Made by a program: the position numbers and the translations under genes
Notes under the pieces: model-generated
What the model was told of the DNA's origin: nothing
Seen by the model: the letters and a program-made list of their open reading frames with translations, nothing else
Databases searched by the model: none
From: Perilla frutescens
Lineage: Eukaryota; Streptophyta; Magnoliopsida; Lamiales; Lamiaceae
Direction: 5' to 3'
DNA: 64,000 nt
Assembly (NCBI GenBank): GCA_026008535.1
Contig: BRKX01000002.1
Coordinates: 74,979,380-75,043,379 of the forward strand
Shown here: piece by piece, positions 37,340 through 47,898 of the stretch
Numbering within the stretch: position 1 is the stretch's first letter
How the letters are laid out: the number at the start of each line of letters is the position of its first letter

Positions 37340-37510
37340 ATATCAATTCAATAATCAATAATTGTAACTGTTCACAGAAAAACAAAAATTAAAGAATTAA
37401 GAAGCATGCGACACGCCAAATAAAATAAAATAAAATAAAATAAAAACGAAGGCGAAAAGTAATATAAATATATAATCAACGGAGGAGAAAATATTTAAAT
37501 CTATCTCAAC

Positions 37511-37518
37511 TATAAATA
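37511..37518 (+). promoter_or_regulatory. TATA box candidate of the WD40 gene
   Basis: TATAAATA(GG), 277 bp upstream of the WD40 start codon. A second candidate, TATATATAG, lies at 37551-37559. Either would allow a 5' UTR that includes the CT tract. Confidence 0.55.
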
Positions 37519-37693
37519 GGAGATTAATTAGCTCTGCAAAACAAACCTTTTATATATAGTTAGTTACGACAGTTGAATTGGGTTTGACAATTCGTTTATT
37601 CAGTTTCATGAAAATAAAAATGAAAATGACTCTCTCCCAAATTATCTTCATGGCCGTACCTTTCTTTACTTGAACCAGAATCACCACCCCTTC

Positions 37694-37724
37694 TTTCTCT
37701 CTCTTCTCTCTCTCTCTCTCTCTC
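37694..37724 (+). repeat. CT-rich tract in the WD40 5' leader
   Basis: TCT/CT repeats just before the start codon. Pyrimidine tracts of this kind are common in plant core promoters and leaders. Confidence 0.8.
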
Positions 37725-37787
37725 AAGTTTCAATAATCATATTGAAAGCAAAAAATCACATCATCAACGTGAAACCAGCTAACAAAT

Positions 37788-39284
37788 ATGAAGAACTCGA
37801 AAACGGCCGGCCATATTCACGATCGCATGGAATCGTCGGACGATTCGAGCGTCTCGAGCAAACAGCCGTTGATCTTCTCCCAAACGCAGCAGCCGGAGCA
37901 AGAAGAATACTCGTTCCGAATGAGCACCACGTCGGAGTCGTTCAGCCCCACCGACCACGACAGGCCGCCGCCGCACGCCAGCTTCGACGCCTGCACCTCC
38001 AGCTACAGCAGCTCCGCCGCCTCCGTGTGGGAGCAATCGCCGAAGTCGTCGACGCCCTCCCTCGCCTCCTCCCCCGTCTCCAAATCGCCGTGGAGGTCGT
38101 CGCACATGGCGCCGTCGGATCATTCCTATTCCTACACCGGCCTCATGGGCTCCCTCGTCCGCGAAGAAGGCCACATTTATTCGTTAGCAGCCTCCGGCGA
38201 CCTGCTCTACACCGGCTCCGACAGCAAGAACATCCGCGTCTGGAGGAATCAGAAGGAATTCTCCGGCTTCAAATCGAATTCCGGCTTGGTTAAAGCCATC
38301 ATCATCGCCGACGAGCGGATCTTCTCCGGCCACCAAGACGGCAAAATCCGCGTGTGGAAGATGTCCGGAAAAGATCCGAGCATCTACAAACGGATCGGAA
38401 CGCTGCCGACGCTGAAAGCGAAGGTGAAGAAATCGCTCAAACCTAGCAACTACGTCGAGGTGAGGAAGAGCCACAACGCGATCTGGATCAAACACATCGA
38501 CGCCATCTCATCTCTCAGCTTGAGCGAGGACAGATCGATCTTATACTCCGCCTCATGGGATAAAACGATCAAGGTCTGGAGAGTCTCCGATTCCAAATGC
38601 TTGGAATCGATAAACGCGCACGACGACGCCGTCAACTCCGTCGTCGCCGGCTTCGACGGCCTCGTGTTCAGCGGCTCCGCGGACGGCACCGTCAAGGTGT
38701 GGCGGCGGGAGATGCAGGGGAAAGGAACGAAGCACTTCTTCTCGCAGACATTGCTGAAGCAGGAGTGCGCCGTGACGTCCCTCGCCGTCAACGCCGCCTC
38801 CACAGTCCTCTACTGCGGGTCGTCGGACGGTCTGGTTAACTTTTGGGAGAGAGACAAGTTTCTCTCTCATGGCGGTTTCTTCAGAGGGCACAAGCTGGCG
38901 GTGCTGTGCCTCGCCACGTCGGGAAACCTGGTGTTCAGTGGATCGGCCGACACACACATATGCGTGTGGAGAAGGGAGGAGATGACTCATGTTTGTCTCT
39001 CCATATTGAGCGGCCACAGTGGTCCGGTGAAATGCTTGGCCGTCGAAGAAGAGAAGCCGGAAAATTCGCATTCACATTCGCATTTTAATTCCGCACAGAT
39101 CCACTACGTCGTGTACAGCGGCAGCCTCGATAAGTCGGTGAAGATATGGAGAGTCTCCGGCCAAGGTGCGCCGCTGCAGCACCACCAAGACGATGTTGCG
39201 CCGCCGCAGACCGCGTTTTCTTCCGGTCATCAGAACTTCTCGTCGCAAACTAGTAGGACGACGGCACAGAGGAGAAATCACTGA
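37788..39284 (+). CDS. WD40-repeat protein, JINGUBANG-like
   Basis: Intronless frame of 498 residues, markedly GC-rich against its flanks. A serine-rich N-terminus (about 1-115, with STPSLASSPVSKSPWRSSH) precedes seven WD40 blades, whose strand-d ends are RVW 150-152, RVW 188-190, KVW 262-264, KVW 303-305, NFW 351-353, CVW 392-394 and KIW 452-454. Blades carry the usual SGSADG/SGSLDK-type turns, and the tail is short and basic (TSRTTAQRRNH). Seven blades close one beta-propeller, a protein-binding scaffold with no catalytic role. The serine-rich N-terminus plus a single propeller matches the plant JINGUBANG-like family, whose founder delays pollen germination in Arabidopsis. The first ATG is taken as start; a second lies 13 codons on. 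In Arabidopsis, from memory, At3g50390 is of this type and sits next to the VPS13X gene, as here. Function in this plant is inferred only. Confidence 0.93.
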   Translation: MKNSKTAGHIHDRMESSDDSSVSSKQPLIFSQTQQPEQEEYSFRMSTTSESFSPTDHDRPPPHASFDACTSSYSSSAASVWEQSPKSSTPSLASSPVSKSPWRSSHMAPSDHSYSYTGLMGSLVREEGHIYSLAASGDLLYTGSDSKNIRVWRNQKEFSGFKSNSGLVKAIIIADERIFSGHQDGKIRVWKMSGKDPSIYKRIGTLPTLKAKVKKSLKPSNYVEVRKSHNAIWIKHIDAISSLSLSEDRSILYSASWDKTIKVWRVSDSKCLESINAHDDAVNSVVAGFDGLVFSGSADGTVKVWRREMQGKGTKHFFSQTLLKQECAVTSLAVNAASTVLYCGSSDGLVNFWERDKFLSHGGFFRGHKLAVLCLATSGNLVFSGSADTHICVWRREEMTHVCLSILSGHSGPVKCLAVEEEKPENSHSHSHFNSAQIHYVVYSGSLDKSVKIWRVSGQGAPLQHHQDDVAPPQTAFSSGHQNFSSQTSRTTAQRRNH

Positions 39285-40772
39285 AGAATGTCATGTTTTA
39301 TTATGTATGTATATGTATATTATGTGCGCCACGTGACGACGTTTCGATCTAATGATTGGAATACGAGATTTCGTCTGCATTTTGTTGGGACGACGTCTCC
39401 TCCTAATTGTACAGTCTCTAGGTGCAAGTTCATTATTATCATGTAAATTCATTCGATCTAATTGCACCTAATACTCTTCACTGAATATAGGATTCAATAT
39501 GAAAACAACAATGTTTTCGATTTGCCTCAAATTCAATTTTAAATAATTACAAATATGTTATTGACTATTTGTGTGTGTGTGTGTGTTTTTGGAGCACCGT
39601 TGGATAGGTACTGACACAAATTTTTGTGTTCATCTATATTATTACATATTAATCTCGTACCTAGAGTTAAAATATAAGTTTTCGTATTATACACAAGTTA
39701 ATTAATTGATGATTTTAATTAGTTTGTGTTGGTGAGTGTCGCGGAATGCAATTTTTGGACCCATATTAGATGATCAGCAATGATTGGTTTTGGGCAAAGA
39801 TAAATTAAATAAATACTATATGTGAGTTATAAGCTTTGATTGATTGATATCAAACACGGAAATTATGGGATATAACAATTCAGTTATGCAATATAATAAG
39901 TGATTGAGATTGACATGCACGGATAGATAGCGATAGAGTTGAGCGGAGCTCGAGCCTTTGGTCGAATAGAGTAGCTTACAAATATGTTTGAACTCGAACT
40001 TAATTTAACATGTTCATGAATATTATAAATATTTTAAATAAATAAATTAAATAAGCTTCTTCATTTTTCAAGCATTCGAGCTAATGCTCGATTATTAAAT
40101 TTTTTGATATTTCACGAGTCAAGCTCGAACATGATAAATATTTGTTGATTCGGATTCAAACAAGAGGAAAAAAGTCAGAATCGAGCTCGAGCCTATTCCT
40201 TAACGAGGCGGGTCTGAATATCAGGGCATATATTCAGCTCAATTCGGTTTGTTTACTGCCCGAACTTGTCTCATTCCTAACCTAACAGAAGAAGTAAATT
40301 GAGACGTATGACTCAATGGATGTATATCAAGAGATTACATGCATATTGTGTCAGAAATACAATAACTTCAATTCAAATTGTTGTCAATCGAGCTTTTGTG
40401 TGATTTTATTGGCCAGTCTTCTTACTAAGAGACCATAAAGTTGGCTTGTGATTTGATTGCATTATGAATGCGAGAAATTGAGGTGAAGCGAACATTATTA
40501 CTGTAATATTCTACGTACGCCGACGGTAGAATGAAAATGAGATAGATATATGTAAGCTTAATATAATCACTCTCTAGTAACTCGAGTTAATTATTTTGAC
40601 AATATGGAAACGGATGAGTACATATATATGGGCTTAATAGACCGACTCCCTAGCAATTCGAATCTATTATTATGACAATGTGGGGACAAATGCCAAGTGA
40701 TTGTTGGAGCTAAAAATCATAAATTAATGAAGCATTAATGAATCTTTTCAAATTTCACATGATCATTCACAT
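39285..40772. other. Intergenic, mostly repeat-derived
   Basis: Contains a TG microsatellite (about 39570-39586) and, at about 39936-40270, a third GAGCTCGAG-rich repeat (GGAGCTCGAGCCTTTGGTCG, AAGCTCGAACATGATAAATA, GAATCGAGCTCGAGCC). No gene seen. Confidence 0.55.
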
Positions 40773-40861
40773 TATTTTTTACTCACACACTCGACCTGTG
40801 GTATTGAGAAGATTCGAACCGGTGACCTTTGATCTCCAAGCAATCTCACTCCACCACTAAC
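40773..40861 (-). mobile_element. tRNA-derived SINE
   Basis: A minus-strand copy of about 89 bp. Read in that direction it has GTTAGTGGTGGAGTGAGATT (A-box region) and CCGGTTCGAATC (B box) and ends in AGTAAAAAATAAT. It is flanked by the perfect 12-bp duplication GATCATTCACAT (40761-40772 and 40862-40873). It shares its body with the SINE at 47.4 kb (GAGATT.CTTGGAG.TCAAAG, TCGAGTGTGTG). Confidence 0.85.
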
Positions 40862-41509
40862 GATCATTCACATCTTTAAGGATAAGGTTAATTAGTTTAA
40901 ATATCAGGAACTATACATGATTTTTGGTTTTTAACACAAACTTTAACACATGGGTGTTGCGTCAATTTTAATTGGTCGAAATTCAAAATGATGCTATAAT
41001 TGAAAAAAATACAAATTTATGTTGTATGTATTACATTTTAAAGTTCGTATTAAAAACCAAAATTCGTGTATAGTTCGTGATATTTAAACCAATTAATTCT
41101 TAAGTAAATATATATATATATATATTATGAGAAGATCACCAGATGAGTAATGCAACAGTAGTCAAAGAATGATTGGGTGTAATCTCGTGATTCAATCTTT
41201 TCTCTCACATATTATATTAGCAAAAAAGCTTCGTTAAAATTATAATTTTAGCTACACTTTTTTTAAAAAAATGTATTTTGATTATTAAAACTAATTTCGA
41301 GTGCATATAATTCAATGGATCCAGATGCTCGTTTTCAAAGAGTCACAACTCACAACTATTGGTTGTTGACTTTGTGAGAATGTTTTGGTATTAATTCGCA
41401 TGACTGATTTGATTTATAGTGAGTAAATATTAGATTATGTCCTAATGTTTGAATAATTTTTTTTTAATAAATGTACATCCAAATAATATAATTTTAAGCA
41501 AAATTTTCC

Positions 41510-42931
41510 ATGGTTTCGGTTCCCCGAAATCGGTACCAGAACCGCACCGTGCTCCCACGGTTGCCAGTTACAGTTTGGTAACCGGAACTGTCGGTTTTGA
41601 GCAACACCGGTTACTGGTGGTTATCCGGTTAACCGTCGGTTTCCGGTTTTTTTTTTTTCCGAACTCGAATTGACGATTGAACGAACTAATACTAAGTACT
41701 AAATCGATAAAATTACGAATTTACAAGTTAAAAACTAAGAAGTATGACAAAACACAAGTTTATTTGAATTTTGATATTATTATATAATTTTATAATTTAT
41801 ATCTTACAATTTATAAGTTATAACTTACAAGTCACAAGAATATTGAGAAATGAGAATATAATTTAATTTATCAAATTACAAATTGTAAATTAATCAAACT
41901 ATGAAAATATGAAATTACAATTTACAAATTTACAAATTACAAATTACAAGTTACAAAATACAAATTGTAAATTAATCAAACTATGAAAATATGAAATTAC
42001 AATCAACATCATCACGAATAGGTTGAATTGAGTTATTTAATATTCTAAGTCCATCTTGAACACATAAATTTAAAATATGAGCAATACATCGAGTATGAAA
42101 ATATTTACCATACAAGGGTGAATTACATGCTTGAATTAATTCTCTAATACTAGACGTATTAGCACTCGCACTATCAAAACCAATAGAAAATTTTTTATCA
42201 AGCATTTTAAATTGATTGCAAATTTTAATAATAGCCTTAGCAATATTAGCAGAAATGAGTAGGCTACCTCGGCTAGACATGATGATTAGGGATGATAGAA
42301 AATGAGTAGAAATGGAGAAATCGAGTCATGAGAGTTGAGAGAGTTGAGACTTGAGAACTAGAGATTGAGGATTGAGACTTGAGAGTGGAGAGAGTAAATT
42401 CGTAACTCGTAAGATTGTAACTTGTAAGAAAATTTGAATAAGAAAATGATATTGCTAGAACAGAGAGAATTTGAGCATAGAGAGAGAGATTGAGAGTTTG
42501 GTATGAGTGAAAATGGTGGAGAAGATGAGGTATTTATAGGTGAAAATTGGAGAGGGGGGAATTTAAAATATGAATTTGAAATTTTTTGAAAAAACTAACG
42601 GCCGAACCGCCGGTTTTCGGCCAAACCGGCGGTTTGTACTTTATAACCAGCGGTTCCATATCACCGATCCGCCTCCGTGCGTTCCTAGCCATTGATCGAG
42701 ATCACGCGGATCGTGATCTCGGTCGTTAAAAAAAATTATATACAAACCGTCAGTTAACCGCCGAAACCGGCGATTTGTTGAAATTCCCCACCCAAATCGG
42801 AATCGGACCGCGTTTTTACGGTTGACGGTTACGGTTTACAAACCGTAACCGTCCGTACCAACCGGAACCGGCCGAAAATCGTGTAACCGCCGGTTTGTAA
42901 CCGCCGCTCCGGTTAAGTTTGGGCACCTCTA
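41510..42931 (-). mobile_element. hAT element 1, internally deleted and 5'-truncated on the left
   Basis: The body matches the fuller hAT copy at 43951-46983. The right end GGTTAAGTTTGGGCACCTCTA is the complement of the TAGAGGTGCCCA terminus. The left terminus is missing: homology begins near 41510 (GGTTTCGGTTCCCCGAAATC). Between the ends most of the transposase is lost. Subterminal regions are packed with ACCGG/CCGGT words, as in many hAT elements. The stretch 40874-41509 before it is AT-rich with no recognised feature. Confidence 0.8.
41981..42280 (-). pseudogene. hAT transposase remnant with internal deletion junction
   Basis: A 99-residue frame starting MSSRGS, the same N-terminus as the transposase of the larger copy, and jumping within a few residues to the mid-protein segment ANIAKAIIKICNQF. 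It then continues through the conserved HTRCIAHILNLCVQDGL block. The junction lies near 42250-42262. This is a Ds-like deletion derivative and cannot encode an active enzyme. Confidence 0.8.
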
Positions 42932-43479
42932 ATTTCGATGGTAGAGATGATAATGGTGGTGGTGGTGATTTCGACGATGGTGGTGGTGGTAATTCCAGCG
43001 GTGGAGATAATTTCGGTGGTGATGGTGGTTTGAGTGGAGATAATGATAATGGTGGTGGTGGTCGGGGTCGGGGTCGTGGTCGGCGTCAAGTGGTCAAGCC
43101 TAGATTTGTGAACGGGTTTAAGAAATCACTCCAAAAGAAATTATCCCATATTTTGCTAGTTAATGTGGCAATTGGTTTTATTCTTAAAGAGATGCCATCG
43201 TCAAAGCGACCCATGCCTTGGACAGATGTGTTAACTAGAGTGTTAGAAATTGCTAGTAGAAATTTACAGTTGGATTTTAACAATCCCATAAATGAGACTG
43301 AGTTTCTGACTTCAGTACAAAGTGTTTTTAGTTTGGCAGCATTTGAAGGGAAAGTTATGTTGGAAATGGAGGAGGGAGCTGTTTACATTAGCGCAGGAGC
43401 AGAAGCAAATAATGGAGAGATATTTGAAGAGTTGAAGAAAATTGATGACTTGAGAGAGAGAGAGAGCCAGCACCAGTGA
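42932..43479 (+). pseudogene. Host gene fragment between two hAT elements, function unknown
   Basis: An open frame of about 180 residues that begins at the hAT terminus and ends at 43479. A glycine/aspartate-rich part (GGGGDFDDGGGG-like, then RGRGRGRR) leads into an ordinary globular-looking segment (VKPRFVNGFKKSLQKKLSHI, LTRVLEIASRNLQLDF, GKVMLEMEEGAVYISAG). Codon use and composition differ from the AT-rich transposon DNA around it. It has no start codon of its own outside the transposon end, so I read it as a captured or broken piece of a host gene. I do not recognise the family. A shortened functional gene cannot be excluded. Confidence 0.5.
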
Positions 43480-43804
43480 GATGTCAGCTGAGATATAGCC
43501 AGGGGAGGAGGGTAAAAGACAGTGCTTAGTATTTTCATTTTTTTCCCTTCCTTCTTCTTCTGTTGAATCTATGGAGCTATAAAATCTCTGATAAATTTGA
43601 ATATTGGAGCAATGCATGGCCTGGTTGCCTTCTTGCAAGTCCAAATTTTGTAAGCTTGTAGTGGACTTGTGATGAATTTGTTACAAATTTACCTTGATGA
43701 AATATCAACTTATTAGACTTCCTTTCTTCCTCTCTGATTATGCCTGAGGAGGTCATCATTAATGTGTATAAGTTAATATAAAATTGGCTCTTTCTTAAAT
43801 GCAG

Positions 43805-43919
43805 AACATCAAGAAATCATCATGCTCCTGAAAGATATACTGGTAGATAATCTTCAGGCCCAGCGGCGCTTGTTGCTTCTGGATTTTGTTCAGCAGCATT
43901 AGGAACGGATGGAGGTGGT
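43805..43919 (+). pseudogene. Exon fragment of a fatty acid amide hydrolase (amidase signature)
   Basis: After an acceptor-like TTAAATGCAG, the frame reads NHHAPERYTG, then a stop (TAA at 43848-43850), then SSGPAALVASGFCSAALGTD and GGG. This is the amidase signature region of plant FAAH-type enzymes (known pattern GGSSSGPAA...GTDGGGSVR). The glycine codons before SSG are mutated, one giving the stop. Intron-like sequence on the left side and loss of homology after DGGG suggest that one exon with flanking intron DNA was copied from genomic DNA. It lies between two hAT elements. Confidence 0.72.
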
Positions 43920-44088
43920 TGTGAATTTTTCAATAGTCCTTACTCGTAAATAGAGGTGCCCACAGTTCCGGTTCCGGTCGGTTCCGATTTGTAACCGGTG
44001 GTTACACGGTTCCAGATGGCCGAAATCGGAACCGCACTCTGCTCCCACGGTTGCCGGTTACGGTTCGGTAACCGGAACCGCCGGTTTT

Positions 44089-45331
44089 GAGCAACGTCGC
44101 TTTTAACCGGTTACCGACGGTTATCCGGTTAACAGCCGGTTTTCGTTTTTTTTTTCAAACTCGAATTGACGATTGGACGAACTACTACTAAGTACTAAAT
44201 CGATAAAATTACTAATTTACAAGTTAAAAACTAAGAAGTATGACAAAATACAAGTTTATTTGAATTTTGATATTATTATATAATTTTATAATTTATATCT
44301 TACAATTTACAAGTTATAACTTACAAGTTACAAGAATATTGAAAAATGAGAATACAATTTAATTTATCAAATTACAAATTGTAAATTAATCAAACTATGA
44401 AAATATGAAATTACAATTTACAAATTACAAGTTACAAAATACAAATTGTAAATTAATCAAACTATGAAATTATGAAATTATAATCAATATCATCACGAAT
44501 ATGTTGAATTGAGTTAGTTCATATTCTAAGTCCATCTTGAACACATAAATTTAAAATATGAGCAATATATCGAGTATGAAAATATTTACCATGCAAAGTT
44601 GAATTACATGCTTGAATTAATTCTCTAATACTAGCCGTATTAGCACTCGCATTATCAAACCAATAGAAAAAATTTTATCAAGCATTTTAAATTGATTGTA
44701 AATTTTAATATTAGCCTTAGCAATATTAGCAGCACTATGTTGAGCAACGCCGGTTTTCACCAGTTACCGACGGTTATCCGGTTAACAGCCGGTTTTCAGT
44801 TTTTTTTTCCAAACTCGAATTGACGATTGGACGAACTACTACTAAGTACTAAATCGATAAAATTACTAATTTACAAGTTAAAAACTAAGAAGTATGACAA
44901 AATACAAGTTTATTTGAATTTTGATATTATTATATAATTTTATAATTTATATCTTACAATTTACAAGTTATAACTTACAAGTTACAAGAATATTGAAAAA
45001 TGAGAATACAATTTAATTTATCAAATTACAAATTGTAAATTAATCAAACTATGAAAATATGAAATTACAATCAACAACATCACGAATAGGTTGAATTGAG
45101 TTATTCAATATTCTAAGTCCATCTTGAACACATAAATTTAAAATATGAGCAATACATCGAGTATGAAAATATTTACCATGCAAGGTTGGATTACATGCTT
45201 GAATTAATTCTCTAATAATAGCCGTGTTAGCACTCGCATTAACAAAAACCAATAGAAAAAATTTTATCAAGCATTTTAAATTGATTGCAAATTTTAATAA
45301 TAGCCTTAGCAATATTAGCAGCACTATGTTG
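44089..45331. repeat. Tandem duplication inside hAT element 2
   Basis: Unit 1 (44089-44741) and unit 2 (from 44742) both start GAGCAACG and run in parallel through CGAATTGACGATTGGACGAA, TAAGAAGTATGACAAAATAC and the transposase C-terminal blocks to CAGCACTATGTTGA. The join lies in the shared TTGAGCAAC word, pointing to a microhomology-mediated duplication. Unit 1 has one extra short direct repeat (TACAAATTGTAAATTAATC twice). Confidence 0.85.
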
Positions 45332-46343
45332 ACAGTTAAATCTACGAAAAGCAATTAAACGTTTATTTAAATTCCATGAATAATCAATCAAATGCAATGT
45401 AACAGCAATATAATGACGACGGATAAATTTATCAGACCAAATATCAGAACAAATAGCAACCCTATAACGAATTTTACTAACAACACTTTTCAATTTCGAC
45501 TTATATCTTATATGCAATCTTTCAAGGGTCCTAGTCATAGTTATTCTGGGTATTCTTTGAGCACCAGGATTATAAGTAGCTTTCATACGACGTTCAAAAT
45601 TCATGTTATCGGTAAATTGAAGTGCTAAAGATTCTTCACAAATAAAATAACACATTTATTCCCTAACAACTAGAAGGTCAAACCTAAAGAGTTGAGATGA
45701 GTACGGCGTACCTTCACCTTGGCTTTCGACATTTTGACTACTTACCGGTTAGAAATTGAGTTGCGATTGAGCTTGAGCACGCCCAAGTTCGACTTGATGA
45801 TTGTTGGTGATGTGTGACCAGTACGTCTCATAGCCTCCTTCGGTGCGAAATTTGTATTGCTTCGGACAATAGTTGCAATACAAATCAAACACACCCTGTT
45901 CATTATTCCTTGCCACCTTTCAGAAATGAATAGTGAAGAGAGCAGATTTCAGTGCCTTATTTCTTGTTGGAACGGCCTCCGCCTCCTCCGTGTCGAGATC
46001 GATGGATGGATTTCCGCTGAAAGCACGAGATTCTTGAGATCGTTGTGATTTTTCAAACTGGATCCATCTTGCCACTTCTTCGTCAACTTCCATTTGAGTA
46101 GTAGGATTGTTGTAAAAGTCGCCACCACTTGGATCATGGTAGAAACTGCCACCACTTGGATCGTTGTAGAAACCGCTATCGGCTCCGCCATAGGGATTCA
46201 CATATTTTTCAGGTTGTTATTGTTGAAATTGAGGCGACGTTATGTACTCCAGAATGAGTATGACGACGATGGCGTGGAGCTTCGGAACTATCAGCAATAG
46301 CTTTGCCTTTACCCTTATCGGCTCGGCTACCTCGACTAGACAT
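45049..46343 (-). pseudogene. BED-zinc-finger hAT transposase, broken
   Basis: Pieces in order on the minus strand: MSSRGSRADKGKGKA (start 46343), NPYGGADSGFYNDPSGG and VDEEVARWIQFEKSQRSQ (46201-45920), a BED finger with YCNYCPKQ and HITNNH (about 45905-45760), then TMTRTLERLHIRYKSK, ICSDIWSDKF and HTRCIAHILNLCVQDGL (45655-45049). Several frameshifts and stops separate them, and the hAT dimerisation domain is missing. The element cannot encode its own active transposase. Confidence 0.82.
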
Positions 46344-47414
46344 GATGATTAAGGATGATAGAAAATGAGTAGAAATGAAGAAATCGAGGTATGAGAGTTG
46401 AGAGAGTTGAGACTTGAGATTGAGGATTGAGACTTGAGAGTGGAGAGAGTAACTTCGTAACTCGTAAGATTGTAACTTGTAAGAAAATTTGAATAAGAAA
46501 ATGATATTGCTAGAATAGAGAGAATTTGAGCATAGAGAGATTGAGAGATTTGGCGTGAGTGAAAATGGTGGAGGAGATGAGGTATTTATAGGTGAAAATT
46601 GGGGTGTGGGGGGAATTTTAAATTTGAATTTGAATTTTTTTGAAAAAACTAACGGCCGAACCGCCAGTTTTGGAGTCCAAACCGCCGGTTTTCGGCCAAA
46701 CCGACGGTTTGTGCTTCCTAACTAACGGTTCCACGTCACCGATCCGCCTCCGTGCGTTCCTAGCCGTTGATCGAGATCACGCGGATTGTGATCTCGGCCG
46801 TTTAAAAAAAAATTATATACAAACCGTCGGTTAACCGCCGAAACCGGCGGTTTGTTGAAATTCACCATCCCAAACCGGAACCGGACCGTGCTTTTATGAT
46901 TGACGGTTACCAATCGGAACCGGCCGAAAACCGTATAACCGGCGGTTACAAACCGCCGGTCCGGTTAAGTTTGGGCATCTCTACTCAATATTCAGTCCGC
47001 GTACAATTATGTTGGCATGCAATATATAGTAATAAAATATTCAATATATATGTGCGATACCTATTGATAATAATAAAATATAATTAAGACATAACATGAA
47101 AATAATGAAGAAATTAATTGTTAAAATTTTCCCACATTCGACTTTATAGTAAGTTTATTGATTAATTATCTTTCTCAATCTTTTTCTTAATTTCCGTAAA
47201 AAAATTAAACCAACCTATCAAAATATCTCAATCTTTTTCTTAATTTCCGTAAAAAAATTAAACCAACTTATCAAAATGGGACGAATTGAGTAATATATAT
47301 AATATTCAATACTTGTAATATTCATTGATAATAATAAAATATAAGAATAACATGAAAATAATAAAGAAATTGTTCAAATTGTCCTGCATTCCACTTTAAT
47401 TATAAACCAATTTT

Positions 47415-47520
47415 GTCCCGGTGGGAATGGCCTAGTGATGGAGCGAGATTACTTGGAGGTCAAAGATTTCGAGTTCGAATCTCCTCAATATCACTAGATC
47501 GAGTGTGTGGGTAAAAAAAA
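47415..47520 (+). mobile_element. tRNA-derived SINE
   Basis: About 106 bp: GTGGGAATGGCCTAGTGATGG (A-box region), GAGTTCGAATCTCC (B box), TCGAGTGTGTGGGT and an A-rich tail. It is flanked by the perfect 11-bp duplication AAACCAATTTT (47404-47414 and 47521-47531). Same family as the copy at 40.8 kb. The stretch 46984-47403 before it is AT-rich, with a near-duplicate 50-bp word around 47170 and 47225 (CTCAATCTTTTTCTTAATTT). Confidence 0.86.
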
Positions 47521-47782
47521 AAACCAATTTTATACGAATGAATTAAACCAACATCCATTTCTAATACAAATCTCACATTTACGTAATTAAAACTTATGAA
47601 TTCACACACACACACACATATGTATATTATATATATGTGTGTAGAAAATCACATCTTCCTATCATCTTCGTGGAGCCGACACTGTTGCTTATCTCTCATC
47701 TCAAGAGAGAGAAACAAACAGACACAACACACACAGCTTTCTTAACGCGCTTCCTTTTCGTATCATGCAATCAAAATTCCAC

Positions 47783-47789
47783 TATATAA
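47783..47789 (+). promoter_or_regulatory. TATA box of the small gene at 47.9 kb
   Basis: CTATATAACCC, 116 bp upstream of the ATG. It is preceded by a CA-rich region and followed by a leader rich in C and A, as in plant core promoters. Confidence 0.6.
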
Positions 47790-47898
47790 CCCTTCAAACC
47801 ATCCACCAACGACCCTATTTTCTCCATACAAAAACACACAAATTATAATTAAAATTACCCACATATATATATATATAGATACATATTAATTGGTGACG

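Larger units (their letters stand above)
43951..46983 (-). mobile_element. hAT element 2, with BED-finger transposase remnant
   Basis: About 3.0 kb with ends TAGAGGTGCCCA and the complement of TGGGCATCTCTA (12-bp inverted repeat, one mismatch). Flanks are CTCGTAAA (left) and CTCAATAT (right), so an 8-bp target duplication is not conserved. The transposase reads right to left. A 653-bp tandem duplication lies in its 3' half. Subterminal ACCGGTT clusters occur at both ends. Confidence 0.85.

Noticed and set aside
37670..38293. Plus-strand frame of 207 codons and several minus-strand frames over the WD40 gene
   Set aside because: GC-rich shadow frames with Arg/Leu/His-biased sequence. The WD40 frame alone carries seven propeller blades.
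45857..46300. Overlapping short open frames on both strands in hAT element 2
   Set aside because: They are shadows of the broken BED-finger hAT transposase, which accounts for the conserved words on the minus strand.
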